IMG/VR virus record: IMGVR_UViG_3300047673_000114 | Location: 1-30,457 of that record | Origin: a virus | Length of the DNA stretch: 30,457 bases | Strand: one strand, 5' to 3' | Shown here: positions 13,918 through 19,149 of the stretch, in pieces | Layout of the letters: every line of letters begins with the position of its first letter | Numbering within the stretch: position 1 is the stretch's first letter | Program-made: the position numbers and the translations under genes | Notes under the pieces: generated by a model | The model's input: only the letters and a program-made list of their open reading frames with translations | Told to the model about the DNA's origin: nothing | Database searches by the model: none

Positions 13918-14342
13918 CCACAATCGCCTACAGAGACGGCGAGCTGGCCACCGACAGCCGCATCACGGCCGGGGACATGATCGTCTCCGACAAGCGCACC
14001 AAGGTCCATCGCATGCGCGACGGGAGCCTCGTAGCGTGGGCCGGGAGCGTGCAGGACGCCGAGCTGCTCCTGCAGGCGATGCGCAAGACCGCCAAGCCCG
14101 CCGAGAAGCACCCGAAGCTGGAAGACATCTCAGCGCTGCACCTCCGCAGCGATGGGACCCTCTGGGAATACGAAGGTGAGGCCTGGGTCAAGCAAGACCC
14201 CGGCTACTACGCGACCGGCTCTGGGAGCCCGTACGCATTCGCTGCCATGGACGCAGGCGCATCCGCCAAGGACGCCGTGCGCATCGCAATCAAGCGTGAC
14301 GCCAACTCAGGCGGGCGCGTGCAATCACTGAGGCTCAAATGA
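13914..14342 (+). CDS. HslV-like Ntn-hydrolase (proteasome-type protease) family protein
   Basis: A 142-residue protein whose start MTTIAYRDGELATDSRIT matches HslV/proteasome beta subunits. Met removal would expose Thr2 as the N-terminal nucleophile. D14 corresponds to the proteasome Asp17, K30 in KRTKVHRM to Lys33 of HslV (KKVRRL), and WAGS (G44) to the FAGG loop. The later stretch GSGSPYAFAAMDAGASAKDA matches the conserved GSG-Y-A-A-A region. It is shorter than bacterial HslV (about 175). Members in phages are annotated as HslV-like; whether they cut peptides without the HslU ATPase is unknown. Coupled on both sides by ATGA overlaps. Confidence 0.82.
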   Translation: MTTIAYRDGELATDSRITAGDMIVSDKRTKVHRMRDGSLVAWAGSVQDAELLLQAMRKTAKPAEKHPKLEDISALHLRSDGTLWEYEGEAWVKQDPGYYATGSGSPYAFAAMDAGASAKDAVRIAIKRDANSGGRVQSLRLK

Positions 14343-14704
14343 AGCGACTACTGCTAGGCCCCGCGGTCCTCGCGTTGCCCCTGGCTCTCTTCGGCTGCAA
14401 CTGGGGCACCAAGGCCCCAGAGCTGCCTAAGGTGCCCGAGGTGATCAGAGAGATCCCGCTGGAGGACTTCGACCACTTCCCGCCCGTAGTGCCCCCGGCG
14501 CCCGTAGAGGCTCCCGTGGTGCGCCACAAGCCCGCCAAGACCCATCAACCGGTGAAGAAGCATGTACGACCCACGCCAGCACGACCATCACCTGTGGTCC
14601 CGGTGGAAACACCTGATGCTGGTGAGGCTCTTCCTCCACAGCACGGGGTCATCTGTATCTTCCCGTTCAACATGATCCCCAACTGCACTCCGGGGGTGCC
14701 GTAG
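14339..14704 (+). CDS. Proline-rich lipoprotein (121 aa)
   Basis: Residues 1-20 form a lipoprotein signal peptide with a lipobox ending LFGC (C20 lipidated). The mature protein is Pro- and Val-rich (PPVVPPAPVEAPVVR, KHVRPTPARPSPVVP), a stretched linker form, and ends with a short hydrophobic segment containing two Cys (GVICIFPFNMIPNC). It would be anchored in the outer membrane inner leaflet or the inner membrane. The Pro-rich lipoprotein form recalls outer-membrane spanins, but it lies on the strand opposite the lysis cassette and no inner-membrane partner is adjacent. The first 17 bases are identical to the start of the exonuclease gene. Confidence 0.78.
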   Translation: MKRLLLGPAVLALPLALFGCNWGTKAPELPKVPEVIREIPLEDFDHFPPVVPPAPVEAPVVRHKPAKTHQPVKKHVRPTPARPSPVVPVETPDAGEALPPQHGVICIFPFNMIPNCTPGVP

Positions 14705-14808
14705 TGAACGCCTTCGCCATCGAGACCATCATGCTGCTGCCCTACGTCTACTGGCTGAAGCTGATGCAAGCCCACCAAGAATACTTTGAGGACCTGATTT
14801 ATGCATAG
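14704..14808 (+). CDS. Tiny hydrophobic peptide (34 aa)
   Basis: A 34-residue frame with GTG start overlapping the preceding stop (TAGTG), starting VNAFAIETIMLLPYVYWLKL. Its N-terminal half is hydrophobic and could be a short membrane span; the rest is acidic. The next gene starts eight bases before its stop. The call rests on coupling and context. Confidence 0.4.
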   Translation: MNAFAIETIMLLPYVYWLKLMQAHQEYFEDLIYA

Positions 14809-15022
14809 CAACCACGCCACCTGGGAGACCACGCTGGTCATCCCCGAGGCCACCAAGACCGTCGAGGAGCAGACGCTCGACGCGCTCCTGCGGATCGAAG
14901 TGCTGCTGCAGACGCTGGTCGCCCAGACTGCGCCGGCCGTCAGCACCGCTGAGCCCGAGCTGGACTTCGACGACGAGATGAACGTCATCGGCACCAAGAA
15001 GCCGAAGGCGAAGCGTAAGTAA
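14801..15022 (+). CDS. Small hypothetical protein (73 aa)
   Basis: A 73-residue protein starting MHSNHATWETTLVIPEATKT. A helix (EEQTLDALLRIEVLLQTLVA) precedes an acidic patch (EPELDFDDEM) and a very basic end (TKKPKAKRK). The stop overlaps the next ATG (TAATG). Function unknown. Confidence 0.68.
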   Translation: MHSNHATWETTLVIPEATKTVEEQTLDALLRIEVLLQTLVAQTAPAVSTAEPELDFDDEMNVIGTKKPKAKRK

Positions 15023-15192
15023 TGGACACTGAAGCCGCCAAGGCCCTGGCCGAGCGCCTGGGTGAGACCATCGTTGAGTTCGCGGAGGCCAACACCATGA
15101 CGGTCTCCGACGTGCTCAGCGCGCTGGAGTACAACTATGCAGCTGTGGAGCGTTCGCACATCCACACCGAGCTGCCGCATAAGATGCACTGA
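15022..15192 (+). CDS. Small helical hypothetical protein (56 aa)
   Basis: A 56-residue protein starting MDTEAAKALAERLGETIVEF, predicted helical with an HTH-like break (EANTMTVSDVLSALEY). Coupled to both neighbours by one-base overlaps (TAATG and TGATG). No family recognised. Confidence 0.65.
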   Translation: MDTEAAKALAERLGETIVEFAEANTMTVSDVLSALEYNYAAVERSHIHTELPHKMH

Positions 15193-15299
15193 TGATCCCG
15201 GTGTCCTGCACGCCGCAGACCCGGAACCGCGAGCGAGCCTGGGCCGTTGCGAAGCACGTCTTCGCCGAGGCCAAGAAGCTGAAGCCGAATGCGGCCTGA
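15192..15299 (+). CDS. Tiny basic hypothetical protein (35 aa)
   Basis: A 35-residue frame starting MIPVSCTPQTRNRERAWAVA, a single basic helix. The start overlaps the preceding stop (TGATG) and the last 11 bases overlap the next gene. Weakly supported by context. Confidence 0.4.
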   Translation: MIPVSCTPQTRNRERAWAVAKHVFAEAKKLKPNAA

Positions 15300-15441
15300 C
15301 CTATACACCGAGGAGGCCATAGGCGACCGCATCTGGCGGTTCACGTGGCGCAAACCAGACGGAACGGTGGCTCACGGCATACGGCGCGTGCTCGACTGCT
15401 TTGAGTATCGAGAGCTGTATAAGACCGTGCGGCTAGGCTAG
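15289..15441 (+). CDS. Small hypothetical protein (50 aa), last gene of the forward arm
   Basis: A 50-residue protein starting MRPDLYTEEAIGDRIWRFTW and ending CFEYRELYKTVRLG. It is beta-rich with a basic ending. The ATG lies inside the preceding tiny gene. Its stop codon falls in the loop of a perfect hairpin (15430-15447), and the convergent terminator follows within 70 bases. Function unknown. Confidence 0.5.
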   Translation: MRPDLYTEEAIGDRIWRFTWRKPDGTVAHGIRRVLDCFEYRELYKTVRLG

Positions 15442-15447
15442 TAGCCG
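15430..15447 (+). other. RNA hairpin over the stop codon of the last forward gene
   Basis: CGGCTA at 15430-15435 pairs perfectly with TAGCCG at 15442-15447 around a six-base loop that ends with the stop codon TAG (15439-15441). No U-run follows, so it is not a terminator alone. It may protect the 3' end or mark a processing site. Confidence 0.5.
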
Positions 15448-15459
15448 AGGCTGTCCAAA

Positions 15460-15487
15460 GGCCGGAAGGCCAACTCCGCGTAGGCGG
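15460..15487 (+). other. Two short tandem hairpins in the convergent junction
   Basis: GGCC-GGAA-GGCC at 15460-15471 closes a GNRA-type tetraloop. CCGC-GTAG-GCGG at 15476-15487 forms a second four-base-pair stem. Four bases separate them. Together with the hairpin at 15430-15447 and the terminator they make a densely folded 3' region. Confidence 0.4.
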
Positions 15488-15500
15488 TGCCGTACGAAAA

Positions 15501-15540
15501 AAACCCCCCAAGGAATCCTGTGAAGGACCTTGGGGGTTTT
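15501..15540. terminator. Bidirectional rho-independent terminator between convergent arms
   Basis: CCCCCAAGG (15505-15513) pairs with CCTTGGGGG (15528-15536); an inner TCC/GGA extends the stem around the loop TGTGAA. On the + strand the stem is followed by TTTT; on the - strand it is followed by a run of seven T (A run at 15497-15503). It can therefore stop transcription from both arms and prevent collision of the two transcription units. Confidence 0.88.
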
Positions 15541-15547
15541 AGGTTTA

Positions 15548-15563
15548 GCAGGCGTCAGCCTGC
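15548..15563 (-). other. Hairpin after the last reverse-strand gene
   Basis: GCAGGC-GTCA-GCCTGC is a perfect six-base-pair stem with a four-base loop, lying seven bases beyond the reverse-strand stop codon and just before the shared terminator. It may be part of the reverse terminator or a 3'-end stabilising element. Confidence 0.5.
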
Positions 15564-15569
15564 GGCCGA

Positions 15570-15929
15570 CTAGGCGTTGGCGCGCGGGTCGCCGGGCAGG
15601 AAGGTGCCGAGGGACGTAACGGCGACCACGGGGCCCAGCGCGGGCACAGGCAGCGTAGCGGTCGCTACTGGGGCCTCTACGGCCGGAGCCGGGGCCACAA
15701 GTGCCGCAGAGACGGCAGCGATACCAGCGGCCTCCGCAGGGGTCGTAGCAGCCGAGACCAGCTGCGCAGCCATGGCGTCGATGTCGACCTGGGCCTGCGC
15801 GAGGTCGGCGAGAGCGGCATCACGGGCTGCGGAGGCCGCAGAGACCTGGGCAGAGACGTCGGAGTGCGAGGCCGCCAGGGCGGCGACCTTGGCGACCGCG
15901 TCGGTCAGCTTGGAGAAGTCGAGGGACAT
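15570..15929 (-). CDS. Ala-rich coiled-coil hypothetical protein (119 aa)
   Basis: A 119-residue protein starting MSLDFSKLTDAVAKVAALAA. The first 65 residues form an Ala-rich helix compatible with a coiled coil. The remainder is an Ala/Val/Pro-rich flexible tail (APAPAVEAPVATATLPVPAL) ending GTFLPGDPRANA. AAAGGA precedes the ATG. It is the last gene of the late arm, so it is probably made late and may be virion-associated, but no family is recognised. Confidence 0.75.
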   Translation of the reverse strand: MSLDFSKLTDAVAKVAALAASHSDVSAQVSAASAARDAALADLAQAQVDIDAMAAQLVSAATTPAEAAGIAAVSAALVAPAPAVEAPVATATLPVPALGPVVAVTSLGTFLPGDPRANA

Positions 15930-15943
15930 AGGTGTCCTTTCGG

Positions 15944-17311
15944 TTATGCGCCGAGGCGCGGATTGTAGGCCACAGCGGAGGCGCCGAGGTTGATGGCGAT
16001 GCCGGACGTTGTGACGTTGACGATGCGGTCGGGCGTCTGGGTGCCACGGGTTCCGAACTGGACGTCGTTGGCCGCATTGGTGTACGTGGCCGACGTGAAG
16101 GGCCGCGAGTAGGAGGCGCCCACAGGGAAGTTCACCGCTGAGGCGCCGCCTAGCAGCCGGAGGCCGAGGTTGGCGGTCACTGCGGGATCCGTCGACTTGG
16201 CGTAGACGGCCAAGTTGGCCACCTGGCCGTTCGCCGCGACATCGCCCTGGCGGGTGACGAAGCAGAAGTCAGCGCTGGTATCGCCATCACCGCGGTCGAG
16301 GAGCAGCCGCATCGGAATGGTGCCGGTGGGGCCGAGCATCTCGCTGGCGCGATACACACGGGCGTAGCGCCACTGTGTGATCGCAGGGAGCGTGTAGGTC
16401 TGCAGCTCGTTGACCATGTAGATGCCCGTGGTGTTCGGGGCCGAGCCGGTGCTGTGATAGTAGCCGTCGCTCACGGTCTTGAGGGTGTTGCCCTGGACGA
16501 TAAGGCCTTCGACCGCCTGCGCATCGCTGAGCAGGTAGCGGTTGACGACGATGTCCTTGTCCTTGTCGTAGCAGAACAGGACGCCCGCAGCGCCGTTAGC
16601 GCCGCACGTGGCCCAAAGGTAACCACCGGTCCCGCGGGTCGGATCGACACAGAAGTGATCCACGGGCGACGAGAAGCCGCTGAAGTTGAAGTCGACCGCG
16701 CGTCGGATGAAGCCGTCGAGGCCCACTAGGTAACCCATGGGACTGTTCGCATCACCGACCCACAGGCCGTTCAGCTGCGCGTCCCAGGTGAGAGCGTTGG
16801 CCGTGAACGGGAGCTGGATGTCTGGGCGCGGGATGCTGCCGTCGCGACTGACGAAGCGGATGCGGTTGTCGGCACCACCCACGTAGGCGAAGGCCTTCAG
16901 GCCGTTGGCCGAGATGGCCGCGATGCCCTGGAGGCCGCCGATGGTCTGCGTGGGCAGGATGATCTGCGAGACCATTGAGGAGCCATCGGGCGCCATCTGG
17001 ACGAGGCTGATGGGCGTGGAGTTGCCCCCTGCCCCGCCGCGGGTCGCACCGAAGTTGCCAACCCACAGATTGCCGTTGTCGGGATCCACAGTGAGACCCG
17101 TACACGTGAAGCCCTTGCCGGCCTCGCCGCCCGGAATGTCCGGTACGGTGACCTTGGCGCCGGGGTTCAGCGAAGTGCCGGCCGAGTAGACGTGAGGGAT
17201 CGCAGCGCCCGTGCCGCCCGTGAGCCATGTGAACTTGGTGTAGTCCTCCGAGAACGTCATGTAGTTCGCCGGGAGGACCGGAGGCGTGTAGAGACGGAGA
17301 AGGCGAGCCAT
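15944..17311 (-). CDS. Probable virion/tail protein with beta-propeller-like repeats (455 aa)
   Basis: A 455-residue protein with repeated blade-like units: FTCTGLTVDPDNGNLWVGNF, GIAAISANGLKAFAYVGG, ALTWDAQLNGLWVGDA, VDHFCVDPTRGTGGYLWAT and AVEGLIVQGNTLKTVSDG. The recurring pattern of variable Asp-x-x-x-Gly-x-Leu-W-V is typical of NHL/YVTN/SMP-30-type beta-propellers. Residues after about 300 are beta-rich (ITQWRYARVYRASEMLG) and resemble lectin-like or fibre C-terminal domains. It follows the lysis cassette and a small beta-rich protein on the late strand, suggesting a receptor-binding or decoration role; this is inference. The stop lies 14 bases before the next gene. Confidence 0.7.
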   Translation of the reverse strand: MARLLRLYTPPVLPANYMTFSEDYTKFTWLTGGTGAAIPHVYSAGTSLNPGAKVTVPDIPGGEAGKGFTCTGLTVDPDNGNLWVGNFGATRGGAGGNSTPISLVQMAPDGSSMVSQIILPTQTIGGLQGIAAISANGLKAFAYVGGADNRIRFVSRDGSIPRPDIQLPFTANALTWDAQLNGLWVGDANSPMGYLVGLDGFIRRAVDFNFSGFSSPVDHFCVDPTRGTGGYLWATCGANGAAGVLFCYDKDKDIVVNRYLLSDAQAVEGLIVQGNTLKTVSDGYYHSTGSAPNTTGIYMVNELQTYTLPAITQWRYARVYRASEMLGPTGTIPMRLLLDRGDGDTSADFCFVTRQGDVAANGQVANLAVYAKSTDPAVTANLGLRLLGGASAVNFPVGASYSRPFTSATYTNAANDVQFGTRGTQTPDRIVNVTTSGIAINLGASAVAYNPRLGA

Positions 17312-17314
17312 CAG

Positions 17315-17581
17315 TTAGCCCTCGGCCAGGACAGCGACCGCAGTGACCGAAGCCGCGACAGCGTAGATGTCTGACGTGGTCTCCATGACCTGCGCATAGC
17401 CGACAGGGACGGGATAACCGGTGAGCGTGGTGACGCCGGGACCACCAATGTAGACGGTGACGACGCCAACGGGCTGGATGGAGACAGTGTCTCGACCCGA
17501 CGCGCCAGCAACGATCAGCGTGGCAGTCGTGTTGACGGCGACCTGGGAGGCACTGAAGCTCTCGTTAAGTTTCTTGGGCAT
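17315..17581 (-). CDS. Small beta-rich late protein (88 aa), possible head/virion decoration
   Basis: An 88-residue protein starting MPKKLNESFSASQVAVNTTA with dense Thr/Val/Ser content (TLIVAGASGRDTVSIQPVGV, TTLTGYPVPVG, AASVTAVAVLAEG). No charged clusters are present; the pattern suits a small beta-sandwich like those of decoration or fibre-associated proteins. It sits between the holin gene and the propeller protein on the late strand. Identity as decoration is speculative. Confidence 0.65.
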   Translation of the reverse strand: MPKKLNESFSASQVAVNTTATLIVAGASGRDTVSIQPVGVVTVYIGGPGVTTLTGYPVPVGYAQVMETTSDIYAVAASVTAVAVLAEG

Positions 17582-17583
17582 TC

Positions 17584-17751
17584 CTACTTACCTCGCAGTT
17601 TGTACGCGATTTGAACACCCAACCACACGATGCCGAGCACGCCGGCAACGAGTTGGATGTAGGGGTTGAGTTCGGTGACCCAAAGTGGCGCGGAGACGGC
17701 GCCAACCGCACCCGCTGTAGTCACGTGTTCCATGAATTGATTTTCAGTCAT
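17584..17751 (-). CDS. Putative holin (55 aa)
   Basis: A 55-residue protein starting MTENQFMEHVTTAGAVGAVS. It has a weakly hydrophobic segment (TTAGAVGAVSAPLWV) and a clear transmembrane helix (YIQLVAGVLGIVWLGVQIAY), then a basic tail KLRGK. The size and the N-terminal charged, C-terminal basic layout match small class II holins. It lies in the same block as the endolysin. The ATG at 17751 is preferred; an in-frame start seven codons upstream would overlap the preceding gene. It is the best holin candidate by shape. Confidence 0.7.
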   Translation of the reverse strand: MTENQFMEHVTTAGAVGAVSAPLWVTELNPYIQLVAGVLGIVWLGVQIAYKLRGK

Positions 17752-17753
17752 TG

Positions 17754-18167
17754 CTAGGCGCGACGTCCCCAAGCATGGGCGAGGCCGGCTATTACAGAAG
17801 AGGCACCGCCGATGGTGAACATTGAACCGACAACGAGCTTAGCGAAGTCTAGTGCATCTGCGGGGGCCGCTAAGACCCTCCAACCCCAGAAGGGGAACGT
17901 GGAGACCCAGAAGATGCAGGCGTAGTAGAGCAGGACAGGGAACACCCCGAGCGCCCAGGCGCACCACCAGATCGGATGCGACATCGCAACGGTGATCACG
18001 CTGGCGGCTGTGTTCTGACGGGACACCTCGGCCTGCACGATGGCAACCGAGACGTCCTTGCCGTGTTCGTCGAAGACCGCGGCTGTGTCCTGCTTCTTGT
18101 TGAGGTAGGAGAGCAGTCCGGTGAGGAAGCCGGGGATACCAGTGAGCAGGCCGAAGAGCGCGCTCAT
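17754..18167 (-). CDS. Membrane protein, holin-like (137 aa, three spans)
   Basis: A 137-residue protein with hydrophobic segments at residues about 1-22 (MSALFGLLTGIPGFLTGLLS), 66-90 (PIWWCAWALGVFPVLLYYAC) and 108-132 (LDFAKLVVGSMFTIGGASSV). A soluble helix (VAIVQAEVSRQNTAASV) links them. This resembles three-span holins found with gene transfer agents and alphaproteobacterial phages. It overlaps the next upstream gene by four bases and ends two bases before the 55-residue holin, so two holin-type proteins may act as a holin/antiholin pair. Confidence 0.7.
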   Translation of the reverse strand: MSALFGLLTGIPGFLTGLLSYLNKKQDTAAVFDEHGKDVSVAIVQAEVSRQNTAASVITVAMSHPIWWCAWALGVFPVLLYYACIFWVSTFPFWGWRVLAAPADALDFAKLVVGSMFTIGGASSVIAGLAHAWGRRA

Positions 18168-18403
18168 TCGTCGTCCTCGGGCTCCGTAAGGTGTATCATC
18201 GGCTTCATCACGAGTAGCGCGAACGGGAGAAGGGAAATGATCAGCTCGACGTAGTTATCAGGCAGGAAGTGCGAGAGGATCGGCCTGAGGTCGATGCCTT
18301 CCATCTGATAGAGCAGCGTGGGGAGCATGGCGACGAAGGCGACCGCCAGGGCGTGCCAGTGGATCTTGAGGCGCGCACAGATGTCTTTGAGTTCAGTGAG
18401 CAT
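18164..18403 (-). CDS. Small membrane protein of the lysis cassette (79 aa)
   Basis: A 79-residue protein with two hydrophobic segments (WHALAVAFVAMLPTLLYQME and YVELIISLLPFALLVMKPMI) and an acidic end (LTEPEDDE). It overlaps the endolysin stop by one base and the next membrane protein by four, so all are translated as a unit. It may be a holin partner, antiholin or pinholin-like protein; there is no spanin lipobox. Confidence 0.68.
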   Translation of the reverse strand: MLTELKDICARLKIHWHALAVAFVAMLPTLLYQMEGIDLRPILSHFLPDNYVELIISLLPFALLVMKPMIHLTEPEDDE

Positions 18404-19128
18404 TAGGCGTTCTTCAGTTTGTCATTGTACGCATTGGCGCGGTGATTGGCCATAACGGCGTGGTATGCGAACCAGACGACACCGAAGACCACGAGGCCCG
18501 CGATCACCCAGCCCGCTACGGTCGCGAAGTCGAGGTGGTTGATCACAGGGGCCACGGTGGCTCCCGAGGACGCACCAGCGGTCGAGTGCGCGATGGCCTT
18601 GCCGGCGTTCTTGGTGGCTTCGTTCTTGAGGCCCTTGGAGACAGGCTTGCCCGAGGCGCCGAGCGCCATACGGACACCCGTGGCTTCCACGTCGGCGACG
18701 CGCCGGCCCCAGCCCTTGCCGAAGCAGGACCACGTCTTGAGGCCGTGGAGGAACGAGCTGCGCTTAGCGCAGAACGCCTTCACGTAGGCGACGGGCTTGA
18801 GCTTCTGGGGATCCAGGGCCTTGCGATAGTCGAGGGCGCGCTTGACGCCAGAGTTCACACCGAAGTCGAACTCGACGAAGTCCACGCCGGCCGGGCGCGC
18901 ATCGCAGCCGAGCTTGGCCCAATACTTCTGTCGGTAGATGTCGATTGCGACCGACTTCGGCATGGCCTTAACGTCGGCCGGGGAAGCGTCATGCTTCCAG
19001 TAGAGACGAGCATCGAAGATCGTGATGCCCCAGTTGGTGGCGCCACCGGGATCACGGGGATCGTTGGTGTAGCCTCCTTCGTAGGACAGCGTCTTGCTGA
19101 TGCTCGCCTCGCGGTTTGAGGCGGTCAT
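18403..19128 (-). CDS. GH108-family endolysin with C-terminal membrane anchor (241 aa)
   Basis: Residues 1-155 match glycoside hydrolase family 108 lysozymes: the N-terminal SYEGGYTNDPRDPGGATNWG holds the catalytic Glu (E17). FDFGVNSGVKRALDYRKAL, then a C-terminal peptidoglycan-binding half with WGRRVADVEATGVRMALG, follow. It cleaves peptidoglycan glycan strands for host lysis. Unusually, residues about 202-223 (ATVAGWVIAGLVVFGVVWFA) form a C-terminal transmembrane helix behind a flexible Ser/Ala linker, then a short charged tail. There is no N-terminal signal peptide. The enzyme is the first gene of the lysis block and is coupled to the following membrane protein by a one-base overlap. Confidence 0.92.
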   Translation of the reverse strand: MTASNREASISKTLSYEGGYTNDPRDPGGATNWGITIFDARLYWKHDASPADVKAMPKSVAIDIYRQKYWAKLGCDARPAGVDFVEFDFGVNSGVKRALDYRKALDPQKLKPVAYVKAFCAKRSSFLHGLKTWSCFGKGWGRRVADVEATGVRMALGASGKPVSKGLKNEATKNAGKAIAHSTAGASSGATVAPVINHLDFATVAGWVIAGLVVFGVVWFAYHAVMANHRANAYNDKLKNA

Positions 19129-19149
19129 TTAGGTGTTCCTGTTGTACAA

